From the NCBI GenBank assembly GCA_012932865.1, contig SAXG01000032.1, forward strand, positions 372,001 to 436,000: DNA of 64,000 nt, given 5' to 3'. Positions 21,903 to 33,240 of this stretch are shown piece by piece. Numbering within the stretch: the stretch's first letter is position 1; each line of letters begins with the position of its first letter. The position numbers were made by a program, and so were the translations under genes. This stretch comes from Amylostereum areolatum (lineage: Eukaryota > Basidiomycota > Agaricomycetes > Russulales > Stereaceae). Below the pieces are notes generated by a model that ran no database searches, was not told where the DNA came from, and saw only the letters and a program-made list of their open reading frames with translations.

Positions 21903-22542
21903 CCCCGCTGTCTCAGTCCGTTGTTTCATTTTTATTCGTCATGCTCCCTCCTTCTGCTCCTTCGGACTACGCACGTATATGCTCAGCCAAGGCATGTTCG
22001 GATCATGAGGACGACAAACGCCGCCCCAACATGCCTCATTGCTATCTTTGGCGAACTCAGCCTCGCCTGTTTGTCCTGGCGGCTGTGGTGCCCTTGTACC
22101 ATTCATTTCCCAACTCCCTCTCTTTCCGTCCAGTCACATTTGCGTCATCCGGCACCTTACCTGCCTCCCCCTTACACGGCCTTTGCCAGGCTTCTACTGT
22201 CACTCCGTTTACTTTGCTCTGCTCCTCAACTACGTTATTCTTTCTGTATGGCACTTGTACAGTAACCTACCCTGTAATACCCCCACGCTACGATTTTGTC
22301 CTATTCACGAACTCTATCTGCCTCCTTATCCCGAACCCCGAGCAACTCCGGAATAACCAACAGGGGCATATCCGTTACCCCAGACAGTTGCTCGATCAAC
22401 GGGCGGTGCCGTGGGGTATTATGTAACGACCTCGCGCCGTGGATGACGCACCGAATATCTGCAAAGTTGTCCCGTTTTCAAGTTGCCCTTGAACCACCAC
22501 GACCCCCGCCATATTTCTGTCCACTCATTCACATCGCCTGCC
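21903..22542. other. Intergenic, nothing recognised
   Basis: This 640-base gap lies between two genes on the same strand and presumably contains a 3' end and a promoter. No TATA box or repeat stands out. Confidence 0.4.
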
Positions 22543-25009
22543 ATGTCTGCTTTCCGATTCAAACCTGGAGATTCTTGGGGAGAGGGCTCCGTCGAGGTAT
22601 CGCCGTCAACGAAGGAGGGCGAGAGCGGCGTCCGCCGCCTCGCGAAGACAGCCGACCGCCTCGTCACCTGCCCACTCGACGGCATCGCCACCGTCGCCGA
22701 CGTGCTCAAGTACGCAGAGCGCACTCACGGGTCACGCAACGCGTTCGGATACCGCGACATCGTGCAAATGGTCGAGGAGGAGAAGGAGGTGACGAAGATG
22801 GTGGACGGCAAGCAGGTGAAGGAGACGAAGAAGTGGAAGTACTTCCACTTGAGCGACTACAAGTACTACTCCTTCCTCGACGTCAAACGCATTTCGTCGG
22901 AGGTATCGAGGGGTCTACTCGAGCTCGGGATCCAGAAGTCGGACGTGTTCAACATCTACGCACAGACGAGGTGAGCGCTTGTTCGCTGAGAACCGTGGGC
23001 CACGCGTCCGCCTGAAGGCGTCGAAGGGCCTGAAGGCGTCGAAGGGGAGCCGGAGGTCCTCGGGGCGATGTGCTGGAGTTGTTGGGGTTGGCAACCATCG
23101 CCGCGGGCTTACAGCCTTTGGCCGAGATCCGCTTCCCGCTGTTCTCGCTGTTCTTGATGTCTTCGAGCGCCGTGCTCATTGTTTGTACAGTCCAAATTGG
23201 CAGTTTATGGCCTACGGATGCGCGTTCATCTCGACGACGATTGCCACCGCATACGACACCCTCGGCGAGTCCGGCCTCGAGCACTCCCTCAACGAGCCCG
23301 AGTGCGTCGGCATGTTCACCAACGCCGACCTCCTTCCCACCGTCGCCAAGGTGGCGGCGAACGTTCCGTCACTCACCCTCATCATCTACGACGGCAAGCC
23401 CTCACCCGACGTCATCTCCTCCCTCAAGTCCTCCCGAGAAGGCATGCGGGTTTTCTCCCTCGACGAACTCAGGAATCTCGGACGCGACAAGCCCGTAGAG
23501 CTCGTCGACAGCCGGCTCCCGACCAGTGATGGTGTGGCGTGCATCATGTACACTTCGGGGACCACCGGTCCCCCCAAGGGCGTCGTCATCAAACACTCCA
23601 ACCTCATCGCCGCCGTCGGTGCGGTGTACACCCTCTTCGGCCACAACGTCAAGGCAGAAGACACCTTCCTCGCCTTCCTCCCCCTCGCGCACATCCTCGA
23701 ATACATTGTCGAGCTCTGCTTCTTGTTCATCGGCATGACCTCCGGCTTCGGCCGGGTCAAGACGCTCACGGACCAGTCTGTCCGCAACTGCGTGGGCGAC
23801 ATCAAGGCGTTCCGCCCCACCATCATGGTCGCCGTGCCCGCGGTGTGGGAGCTCATCCGCAAGGGTATCCTCGCGCAGGTCAACGGCGGGAGCGTCATCA
23901 CCAAGTCGGTCTTCCACGGCGCGATGAGCGTGAAGAAGAACCAGGTGCCCGTCCTCAAGGGCCTTGCCGACAGCGCCGTTTTCTCCAAGATCAGGGCGGC
24001 GACCGGCGGCAGGCTCCGTCTCGCGCTGTGCGGAGGTGCCGCGCTGAGCAAGGAGACCCAAGAGTTCCTCTCCGTTGCGTTGGTCATGCTCCTCCAGGGT
24101 GGGTGTTCCCTCCCTTTGTGTGGCTCACCAGTGTGCTGACGCACGTTTAGGCTACGGCATGACCGAGTCATGCGGGATGTGCGCCATCCTGCCCCCGGAA
24201 TGCATGCAGTACAATTCGGTCGGTCTGCCCTCGCCTGCCGTGGAGATCAAGCTGCTGGACGTGGCCGAGGCAGGCTACCGCGCGCAGGGCGACCCACCGC
24301 AAGGCGAGGTGCTCATTCGCGGTCCGGCGGTTATCAAGGGATACTACAAGCGCGACGACCTGAACAACGACCCGACGATCTTCACCGAGGACGGATGGTT
24401 GCGCACCGGTGACGTGGGCCAGTGGAACAAGGACGGCACGCTTTCTCTGATCGACCGGTACGTGCAACCCCCGCCTGCGTTTCCCGTTGTTCCTGACCTT
24501 GCCCGCCGCAGGATCAAGAACCTCATCAAGCTGCAAGGCGGCGAGTACATCGCGCTCGAGCGGCTCGAGTCGACGTACAAGGCGTGCAACTTCGTGTCGA
24601 ACATCTGCGTGTACGCGACGCCCGACGCGAAGCAGCCGATGGCGATCATCGTCCCGAACGAGCATCACCTGCGCGCGGGCCTGAAGAACGTCCCGGACGT
24701 CGACGCGAGCGCGAGCCTGGACGCGCTGTGCCACGATCCGCGGGTGAAGAGCATGGTGCTCAAGGACTGCAACGCGGGCGGGAAGAAGTCCGGGTTCAAG
24801 CCGATGGAGATGCTCCAGGCGGTCGTGCTCTCGCCCGAGGAGTGGACGCCGGAGAGCGGGCTCGTCACCGCGGCGCAGAAGATCCAGAGGAAGAAGATCG
24901 CGGCGAAGTTCGATGCGGAGATCAAGGTGCGTGCATTTCTTGTCCCGCTTTTGTACCTGGAGCTGGAGGCTCACGGTCATTACAGGAGATATACAAAAAC
25001 CAAGGATGA
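22543..25009 (+). CDS. Long-chain fatty-acid-CoA ligase (Faa1/Faa4-like)
   Basis: This AMP-binding enzyme activates fatty acids to acyl-CoA. The ATG at 22543 gives MSAFRFKPGDSWGEG. The first intron ends before SPNWQFMAYGCAFIS near 23195. The P-loop YTSGTTGPPKGVVIKHSN lies at about 23550-23600, the adenylate-binding GYGMTES follows an intron at about 24150, and DGWLRTGDVGQW is at about 24390. After another intron, RIKNLIKLQGGEYIALE is the long-chain synthetase signature, and GLVTAAQKIQRKKIAAKFD precedes a last small exon ending EIYKNQG. The C-terminus is not a PTS1 peroxisomal signal, so an ER or lipid-droplet location is more likely. The product is close to 690 residues, normal for the family. 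Confidence 0.9.
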
Positions 25010-25417
25010 GCACGGTCGGGAGGTAGATGGGATAGACGGCTCGGAAGACATTTGGGCGCATTTTTCGGTTTTTCTGCAATGTCGATGTTGATTCATCATC
25101 TTTGTTTTACGCGTACATGTATTCACGATTTCTCAGGTCATCTTCATCTTGTAATATTTTTTTTCTGTGTTGTTCTACCCTCCCCGTTCTGGACGTGACT
25201 TCTGGGTGTTGCGTGTACAGGTGCTGTATAGTGCCAGTGATTGGCGACGTCACGGTGGTGAGTGCACTGCCTCGCGTCAGCGGGCGCTTGAGGTTCCTCG
25301 GCTTGCCTTACGCCACACTGAACACTTCCCTGGAGGCTAGCAGCCAGGTTCGTGCTGTCCGAGCAGGCCTCAACTTTCAACCCTGACCATGTATTGTTAC
25401 AGGAATCCAGTCGTATC
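25010..25417. other. Intergenic, nothing recognised
   Basis: T-rich sequence after the acyl-CoA synthetase stop, then GC-richer sequence toward F-box gene 3. No feature beyond a possible intron acceptor TTACAG at about 25400. Confidence 0.35.
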
Positions 25418-25570
25418 ATGGGCACTGAGCCAAGTACAAGTGAATTTTCGCTCACTCCGATGCTTGTAGAGGCAGCCGAAGATGAACCAGCTAAACCCAG
25501 GTTCGTTAGCGATCGCCGTTCGACTTTCTCTGGATCTGACTCGGACGGCCTTCCAGCGCCGACACGATGA
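25418..25570 (+). other. Upstream ORF overlapping the F-box start codon
   Basis: An ATG at 25418 opens a 50-codon frame (MGTEPSTSEFSLTPMLVEA) whose TGA overlaps the F-box ATG in the sequence ATGA at 25567-25570. If it lies in the mature leader it would be placed for termination-reinitiation control. It could instead be an upstream exon. Confidence 0.35.
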
Positions 25571-27828
25571 GCTACTGGTACTCCGCTGCTGAGACGCACC
25601 TCGAACCCATCGCTTCGGTATCGGCGCGGAGCACGGCATCCGAGATCGCGCGCGCGGAACGTACGCTCGAGGAGAACATGCGCGCGGTGGAGGCCGTCCT
25701 TGCGTCGCTGAAAACAAGGCAGAACGCGCTGCGCGCCGCCACCTCCATGATCCCGTCCGAGGTCCTCCTCTGCATCTTTGAGTTGCACGCGGTCAACCAG
25801 CCGATCCAGCCCTTGCTGGTACCCGTTTACGGCGGGGACCCCGGCACGACGACGGCGACGTTGTCATTTGCGGAGGCGAAGTTGGGGTGGATCACGATCA
25901 CGCATGTGTGTGCGACATGGAGACGGCTGGCGGTGGATCATGCGACGTTGTGGGCGGAGGTGGTGTTCCCGCTGAGCACACCGTGGGCGCAGGAGATGCT
26001 CGTCCGTGCGAAGAACATGCCCCTCTCCGTCATCCAAAACATCCCACCAGAGGCCTGGCATATCAACTACACGATTCCCACCGCCTTCGATAGCTTCATC
26101 GTGCTGCGGTTCGACGACATTCGCGAACTAAGCTTGCGAGGGTGTGAGTGGGAATGGAAGCATATGGCGCTCGAGGTGTTTCCTCAGGCATCCCTTCCCC
26201 CGTCACTCCGGACGTTGCGTCTCTGGAACAACAACTATTCTGAACTTCCGGACGAATTTCCCTTAGATGAGGCCCCGCTGTCCGTGCGCAATCTGTCCCT
26301 GGAGAACTGCTTTGTACCCTGGCATCGACTGGTCCGATTGTTCAACCTGTCGACTTTGGAGATAGCTTTCAATGTCCATGCCATGGGGTGGCATTCGGAT
26401 GACACTGTGGACCCGTCCGCGGCACGGATCGCCACATATGAAGAGCTTCAGAGCATCTTTGATGCGTCTCCCGGGCTCGAGTCGCTCGTCCTCGAACATT
26501 GCCTTCCCACTTTCATGCCCCCACCGGTCTTCAGCCACAAAAGCAAACTCCCAAAATTGTATTATCTCCTCTTGCGGGGGTACTTATTTGGTTGCGTAGG
26601 TGTCGTCCAGATGATCGACATGCCGACCACGGCACAGATCAGCCTCAACGCCTCATCTACAGATGCCGTCCACGGAGTCGAGTTTCCCAGTTTGCTGGAA
26701 CAGATGCGCGTGCACGCGGACAAGGCAGTAGAAGAAGGCATTCCACTGGATTGCTTATCGCTGGACCGTGACTCTGACGATCCAGGGCCTGCGCGAGAAA
26801 TGTGGACAGCGCCTTACCGGGCCCTTCTCACACGCGGATTCCCAGTCGTGCTCCTGCTTCCATGGAACCTGGTGGACAAACCGTACATATTAACGCGCTT
26901 CTGCCTGAATCCACAGGCGGGAAAGCCCGTGACAGGCGCAGAGGTGGCAGGCGCTATGATCACCGCGTTGATCTCGCAACATATCCGACATTTGTTCATC
27001 TCCTTTGATCTTCGGTGGTCGGTCTCCAGCTTTGTGAAGATCCTCGGTCCTGCACATTCCATAGAGACCCTCGAGTTATTCGGCATGTCTGCAGCCAATT
27101 TCTGCAGGACTCTCGTCAGGTGTACGCCACGGAAAGGCGCCGCTGGAATCTATCTTCCCAATCTCCGGCGGCTCTACCTGTGCGAGATTGACCATCACTT
27201 GGATGAGCACGGGTGGCGTCCGTACGAGACTTTACCAGATGCGCTGTTAAAAAGGAAGGAGTGCGGATCATGCGCAGAGCTGTACTTGCTGGTGCTCTCA
27301 TACAATTGGAGGCCGATCGTCGTGGAGGTCAAGGGTTTTAGGGAGAGGATCGAGGCCGTTGTGCCCAATTTTTTCTGCCAATTCTCCTCCGCGTCCACGG
27401 GGCCAGGCGGGCGACCCACTTCTCGTCCACAGAGCAGAGGCTCGAGAGGATCGGAATATTCCCGCGAGCCTCCCGTGGGTCACCAGATACCGGGGTCACT
27501 GAATAACTTGACCCCAGTGCAAATGCCAGATAACACGTTTGGAGACGAAGAGTCGGTTCTGGCCCCAAGTACGAATGCCGGCGTCGGGTTTCCATCCAAC
27601 GTACCGCCGCATGAGGCACCTCAGCAGTCTACGCATGCACCACTCCCTATATTGTTTGATTTCCATTTCATCCCTCGTGATTTGCCCGCCGTCTCTCCGA
27701 TCCCCGCCACACCCACTACGCATACTGGTCCGAGTCCTGTTCAAGTTCCTAGTCAGCACATAGTGTCCCCGATTACGGGGGGCGCGTCAACGTCGTCTTA
27801 TGATCCTGTCCTGTATACTTCAGAATAA
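25567..27828 (+). CDS. F-box protein 3 with LRR-like repeats and Pro/Ser-rich tail
   Basis: An uninterrupted frame of 753 codons from ATG 25567 (MSYWYSAAETHLEPI). A coiled N-terminal segment (ERTLEENMRAVEAVLASLK) leads to the F-box SMIPSEVLLCIFELHAVNQP and ITHVCATWRRLAVDHATLW. Leucine-rich repeat-like blocks such as SVRNLSLENC and IETLELFGMSAAN fill the middle. The last 150 residues, from about GPGGRPTSRPQSRGSRGS, are low-complexity and unlike the other F-box proteins here. Probably a substrate receptor of an SCF ubiquitin ligase. It is most similar in layout to F-box protein 2. Its stop is 102 bp from the stop of the convergent Set5-like gene. Confidence 0.82.
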   Translation: MSYWYSAAETHLEPIASVSARSTASEIARAERTLEENMRAVEAVLASLKTRQNALRAATSMIPSEVLLCIFELHAVNQPIQPLLVPVYGGDPGTTTATLSFAEAKLGWITITHVCATWRRLAVDHATLWAEVVFPLSTPWAQEMLVRAKNMPLSVIQNIPPEAWHINYTIPTAFDSFIVLRFDDIRELSLRGCEWEWKHMALEVFPQASLPPSLRTLRLWNNNYSELPDEFPLDEAPLSVRNLSLENCFVPWHRLVRLFNLSTLEIAFNVHAMGWHSDDTVDPSAARIATYEELQSIFDASPGLESLVLEHCLPTFMPPPVFSHKSKLPKLYYLLLRGYLFGCVGVVQMIDMPTTAQISLNASSTDAVHGVEFPSLLEQMRVHADKAVEEGIPLDCLSLDRDSDDPGPAREMWTAPYRALLTRGFPVVLLLPWNLVDKPYILTRFCLNPQAGKPVTGAEVAGAMITALISQHIRHLFISFDLRWSVSSFVKILGPAHSIETLELFGMSAANFCRTLVRCTPRKGAAGIYLPNLRRLYLCEIDHHLDEHGWRPYETLPDALLKRKECGSCAELYLLVLSYNWRPIVVEVKGFRERIEAVVPNFFCQFSSASTGPGGRPTSRPQSRGSRGSEYSREPPVGHQIPGSLNNLTPVQMPDNTFGDEESVLAPSTNAGVGFPSNVPPHEAPQQSTHAPLPILFDFHFIPRDLPAVSPIPATPTTHTGPSPVQVPSQHIVSPITGGASTSSYDPVLYTSE

Positions 27829-27930
27829 GCTTCCCGAATATATATGCCTTTTTTCATTTCAGTCACTTGACGGTCGCGGAAACCTTCCTACAATACACAA
27901 ACAATATAGCTGCCATTTTGACTTCACATT

Positions 27931-29422
27931 TCACATCACCCCGAGCCCCGCCTTCAACTCCTTCTCCAAGTCATCCATCCCGCCAGCGCCGACACTGGCC
28001 TGGCCGGGGTTCTTCTCCTCCTCAAGGCATCGCTTGCACCTGCATGGACCAAAGTTCCACGCTCCCAGGGCTTCGCGGCGGGCCTTGAGGCCGAGCTCGG
28101 GGTTAACATACGAAATCACAAGCTCCTCGCCGGGCTCGATGTCGCGTTTGGCGATGAGGGAGATACGGGAAAGAGAAGTTCGAAGATCTAGGTGGCGTAC
28201 GGAAACGTTTGGCGTACAGTCGTGGTTCATGTGCGAGTGCAGGGTGTACAATCCGCCGTGTGCCTCCAGGTCTGCAAAAATAATGTGAGAATATCAATGA
28301 CCCCCATACCATCACGGAAGAGGGGACGAAAAGAGGCGCGTACTAAGGCTCATGCGCCCGACACCTTGGAGGAAGCCATCATAGGGAAACAGCGCGCTCT
28401 CGATGTCGGAAGGTAGGCGTTTTTTCAGCAGACGTGCGAGCTTCTTTTGGTCCGCGGGGGATGATGGCTTCTGGAAGGCCTGAAGGTAGAGCTGGTGACC
28501 CTTCTTCCACATCGGACGATCGGGCTCCGACCCCGCCATCCTAATCCACGATAATAGAGTCAAGCGGCAAGGCGCGGGGTACAGGGAACGGACTCACCAA
28601 GTGCTCTTCGCACGCTCCTCCATGCCGAGCGTCGCGAGCGCCGTATACGTCTTCCAGTCCTCGCGCAACGCCGTGGCATCCGCTGCCTGGCCTGCTAGAA
28701 GGATACGCGCGGTGCACTGGACGAGGGCGTGCAGGCCCATCCAGCTGTTTTTACGCGCGAATGATAGGACAGAGCCCGATGCGGGGTTTTGTGCGGGGCA
28801 GAGAAGCGGGTGTGTTTTTGCGGAGCGGGAGTGGCACAGGCGTGTGCAGAAGCGCGCCGGGCAGTAGACGTCCGAGGTAGAAGAGGGGCAACGAACAACA
28901 AGCGGGGAGTCACTGAGAGCGGTCGTGCAGTAAGCACAGTGACGCGAGGCCGCTTGGAAATCGTAAATTTCCCTATTGATTGAATGGTCAGATTTTAATA
29001 ATACACACTGAGAAGACGTAGGGTTGTGGGCACCATTCGGGGGCGATGATGAAGGGGTCCTCTTTCCAGATCGTTTCCCCTTCAGCAATTTTCTCCTTCG
29101 CGACGAGGCCCTTTCCTTTCCTTGTGTCGAAAAACTTTACCTCGACATGAGAGGTCCACTTTTCGACGTCGAGATCGTCGATGACTCGCGAAGTCGGATA
29201 AATGTCGGCGGGCCCGGACGAGGCGTTGCGCTGTGTGACGTTGACGAGGCCCTCAGATTGAAGGACTTTGCGCAGGCGGGCCTCGCTGAGGGTCCAGTTG
29301 GGATTTTCGGCGAGGAGAAGGGCGCGAAAGCGCGTTATTCCGAGGGCGGGATTGTCAGCCTTGAGGGATATGACGGTGGACCGGAGCTCCTCGTCGGAAG
29401 GAGATTTCATAGTGGTGGTCAT
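27931..29422 (-). CDS. SET-domain methyltransferase (Set5-like)
   Basis: The start ATG at 29422 gives MTTTMKSPSDEELRSTVISL. Exon 1 carries the beginning of the SET domain (FFDTRKGKGLVAKEKIAEGE). A zinc-binding insert follows after an intron, HCAYCTTALSD and then CPARFCTRLCHSRSAKTHPLLC-type spacing, as in split SET/MYND proteins. The last exon has the AdoMet and substrate motifs SHMNHDCTPNVSV and GEELVISYVNPE, then the post-SET cysteines CRCKRC. Introns lie near 29000, 28590 and 28290. Yeast Set5 methylates histone H4; the same role here is inferred from the motif order. The C-terminus is KELKAGLGVM. Confidence 0.87.
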
Positions 29423-30083
29423 CGTAAGGAAATTCCGTCCTTATATCTTGCTGTGGGGGTTCCTAAAACGCGCATTGTAGAGTTGTTCTGAACACATTCT
29501 GAAAGTCAATTTGACCCACCTTCTCAAGAGCTTTGCAACAATGCAATAAGACACCCCGAAGACACCCGCCAAAGATGTCGTTTCGGTCACCGGCAGCCCT
29601 ACTCTTGACTAGTATCCGAAGTCAACGTGACTGGACTGGGAGCTATCAAAATCCTTTCACTGAAAATGAGCTTTCTTTACAGGAGTCTGGAGGGCGGGCG
29701 ATGTCGTTCTGTGGAGGATCGACTTCGAGGATAAAAAACTGCTGATCGACCGAAAGATGATGACGTCAATAAAATTACCAGATGGGGTCAGTCAGTGTCA
29801 CGCGGCAAAAGTTAGGCTCGTTCCCAGTTCGCAGGTGTATGTACGAGCTCCAGGCAAAACGCGAGGAATTATCTGATCACCTTTTCCACCGATGCTACCA
29901 ACGAAATAAGCGGAACATCGTGGAAGTCTTGTATCTAAGTCCCGATATTGCTTGCTGTTCCGACGGCTTTGTGGTCGACGAGGCGAACCGTTACCAACGA
30001 TGCCATTGATCAATACATCGACTCGAGGGTTTTCGCAAATACTTCTCAACAAATATGTAGATGGCATCAGCATGAATAGAGGA
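29423..30083. other. Intergenic, nothing recognised
   Basis: A 660-base gap between the Set5-like start and the 3' end of the kinase-fold gene. Short frames only; no repeat or regulatory site identified. Confidence 0.4.
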
Positions 30084-31072
30084 TCAACGATAATGCGCTT
30101 GTGGACTGTCGAGGGATGCGAGAATATACCGATACGTCGCAGCAACGTCTGGTTCCTCTCCAAATACCTCCCTCAGCTTACTCTTCAAACCTACGGTCAA
30201 CCCCCCATTCCGAAGCCCCATCGTTTCCCAGAACTCGGGATACCACCCGAATGCCTCCCAATCGAGCACAGCGACGATTAGCCCGTTCCGAACGATAATG
30301 TTGCGCGGTGCGAGATCACCGTGGGTTAAAACGGGCCCTGCTTTGGCAGCGGTGCTAGAAGCGTCTCGGCGTGCGACGTCCTGGAGGGCCTTGGAAACAG
30401 GTTTGTCGGCCATGTATTTCGCATTGTCAACGACTTTGAGCCAGTAGGCGTGGAACTCGTCGACGGAATGAAATGGTCCGGCAGGACGTAAGTCGCAGAA
30501 GTACGTGTTAGTATATGGACCAATGGGCCATGAGCCAAATTCGGTGTGTGCTGTGCAACGTCCGAGAGCACGGATAGTGTCGATGATATCGCGTAGTTGG
30601 ACGACGACGGTGTGAAGATCGTCCGAAGAGATGAGTTTGCGGAGTACAGCATCGGTGAGGGTTATTCCTTCTACAAGCTCCATGACAATGTGCACGACGC
30701 TGTCGTAGGTGAAGACCATGGTTATCTTCGGCACAGGGATTGAGGTCCGTTCCCGAATGAAAACCATAGCGCGCGCCTCGGCGAGGGAAACAGTGTGGCC
30801 GCTCTTCACCAACCGTCCGTCGCCCAAGTCGCGCAGATCGCATTTTGCTGGAACTCGTCTGCCACAACTTTGCAAAGGACAACCAAGATCCATACGTCTG
30901 AGGACTTCTTGGATCGCATCAGGGCTCGGACTGAAGATTGCGGTCCTGTCGGTTTCCAGCGATGTTGACGTGGTCCCGGAGGTAAAGAAGCTGCAGCAAC
31001 ACGTTGATTATAGTAAGTTCTAACGCGCATGGGGATATCTCACCTCCTTAAGTACGAGTACACAGATCCCAT
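30084..31072 (-). CDS. Aminoglycoside-phosphotransferase-fold kinase
   Basis: The catalytic region is plain: the Brenner-type motif LTHGDLAPRNIIV and the metal-binding VAVLDWEAFGWYPEFWE near 30240-30340. The N-lobe includes LAEARAMVFIRERTSIPVPK and HIVMELVEG. A 53-base intron (30991-31043, minus strand) with a branch-like CTATAATC joins a first exon MGSVYSYLRS to FFTSGTTSTSLETDR and on to DAIQEVLRRMDLG, giving a start at 31072 and 311 residues. Fungal members of this fold phosphorylate small molecules or are of unknown role; antibiotic resistance should not be assumed. No second intron is needed. Confidence 0.83.
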
Positions 31073-31589
31073 GCGTGGTTGAAGAAAGTGAAGAGGCTCG
31101 ATGCCGGCGAAGTTTCCTGGGTTCGTATTTATGCTTACATCACTACGTACATTGCTTATGTAATAAATTCACTCTGAGATCTGAGATCTGACCGATGACC
31201 GGTGACCCTCTGCCGCCGGGGCCCGCCGCGCTGTCTCTTCTGGTCTCAACGTACACTTGTACTGCGTCTCTGCAAGCCCAGATGAAGGTACGTATACCTC
31301 CTCGGAACATCTGACCGAATTACGGAATCCAGACATCTGCCTAGTCCTTCCTACGATGAGCTACTTCAGCCAGGAGTCCGAGTCATCATGGTGAACAATG
31401 GAACGCGGGCTTTTTGTTCTCCTAAACTAACCCATTCCCCCAACACTCACGTGGCTTATCGATCAGTCTCTCATCCTTAAATACTCTCCCTCTCCTCAGA
31501 CTCTTGACCGACCACCACAAGTGACATCGCAGTGAGTCTCCACCCACTGCCAGGCATTCCTAGGAAATTTTGAGACGCTCCCCCTGTAG
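31073..31589. other. Intergenic, nothing recognised
   Basis: A TTAAATA motif near 31478 could be a promoter for the decayed gene that follows. Nothing else was seen. Confidence 0.35.
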
Positions 31590-32133
31590 ATGCCTACACA
31601 TCTCCTCCAGCAAGGCCGCGGTGACCTTACTGCCCCAGCGCCACAAGATCTAGGCGAGTTAATCCGCTTTCGTGACCCCGACAAAGCGCTATCGGTGTAC
31701 CTCTGCGTTCACCCCGTCGAAGGTTTTGCGATCAATCTTACCCAACGCGACCTGCACTGGTCCATCGGCTGGCATATTATGGACGAGATTTAACCCGGTC
31801 CTCAGCCAATGCTGCGCCAGGTCTGGCGTCAGATCCACGTTGTCACGCACAACAGGGACTACGACCCTCCGCCTCAACCGCGCCTCGTCTTTTGGGGTAC
31901 CATCACGAGCATAGTCGGTCAGAGGACGACGAACGCGGAGCATCTCGAAGTCGGGATCATGACTCTCCAGACGCGCTCCCAGATCGAAGCACTCGCGTTA
32001 TAGGTCCCAGTCATGGCACCAGACGGGACGTGGAACTGTCAAGATTTCTTGAAGGACCTCCTCCAGAAGATGGTTGAGGCAGGGATCATAGATAAAGCCA
32101 AGAAGGATTCGGTGATTGAAATGGCTGAGGAGA
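31590..32133 (+). pseudogene. Decayed fungal hypothetical gene with two in-frame stops
   Basis: A single frame from ATG 31590 reads like protein through TAA at 31791-31793 and TAG at 32001-32003 and on to a GTACGTGG donor near 32133. Coding-like stretches are DKALSVYLCVHPVEGF, DLHWSIGWHIMDE, PRLVFWGTITSIVGQ and, after the second stop, DGTWNCQDFLKDLLQKMVEAG. The HW...WNC pattern recalls a fungal family of unknown function (DUF6914-like), but that assignment is tentative. No splice sites were found that would remove either stop. An upstream exon is possible since 31590 directly follows CCCCTGTAG. Confidence 0.45.
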
Positions 32134-33118
32134 GTACGTGGTTCAATCTCTTCCTTTCATGTCCAATAGTCCTCTGACAGAATGTGATCCTATTTTACTC
32201 AGTCTCTCCTTAGGTTCCCCCCCTCGACGTCGACCTCACCATCAATATTTCTATTGTCCATGTCACACATGTTTTTTAATCCTGCGAACCCCACTGGCAC
32301 TTTCGCCCTCGCTGTCGCCCGTTTCATAACGGTATCTCGCATTGTACAAGCGTACGACCACCGGTGTCGCTCTGCGCTTCCTCTATACGTGTGTGTTATG
32401 CCTCACATAGAATGAAAGTTGCCTTCCGATTACAAAAGCTGTAAGTACTCTTTGACTCGGGGACAAAGCCAGCATGGCCGAGCTCAGGGGATCCTACTAA
32501 ATTATTGACCGTGTTTGGTAAGCCCTGCCTTTCTATTTCTTACATAAATGTGGCGCGTGGACCCAAAGCCCGATCGAATGGTATGGCGCGGACTTGGTGT
32601 GAAAGACAGCTTGCATGAAGTTCGAACCAGATGATCTGAACTCGTCCATGAAGCTGAAGCTGAAGGCTCACAGAATTCCTCTCAAGCTTCTTCTGGGCGG
32701 CATGATACAGCGATAACTTGCCGGTCCCGCTCTCTCTTTACTCCCGTGGGTATCTGGTTTCGGCCAGTCACTGGTTTCGAAGCACGAACCGTACTATGGC
32801 GTATGGGTACGCCAGCACGTGCAGTCTGGGCGGTTTTCAAGAGAGATCCGCGGCTAGGAATACTTTATATCTGGTATACGCACTAGGTTGCAGCAGCGCA
32901 TACCGTCGAGGTACTAAGCGGACCGCGTTCACATTGGAAGGAGTCGGCGTCGACTGGGTTCATCCATCCCATGCGGGAAGATCACGTGACTGGGAGGCCT
33001 ATCGCGCAATTGCTGATTGATTCAACGCTTGCTAACAGACCGTGACCCGTACAGTTGCAGGCATGGCAATCATCAATGCAGACGTGTGGTCCGTACGGAG
33101 AAGCACATGGTGCGCACG
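32134..33118. other. Intergenic with an E-box
   Basis: No gene recognised. A CACGTG lies in GATCACGTGACTGG at about 32981-32990, 250 bp before the glutathione transferase start. Short frames on the plus strand (for example 32718-33020) have no supporting features. Confidence 0.4.
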
Positions 33119-33126
33119 TATAAAAG
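33119..33126 (+). promoter_or_regulatory. TATA box of the glutathione transferase gene
   Basis: TATAAAAG stands 115 bp before the ATG at 33241, a good consensus match. Confidence 0.6.
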
Positions 33127-33240
33127 GGTCGCTGTGTCGAGGGACAAGGATCATAACCCACTCACCTGCTTTCACCGCGCCTTCGACGCCTCTTGACCAT
33201 CTCCTTCCTTATTGCCGCGACTCCCACCACAATCTCCGAG

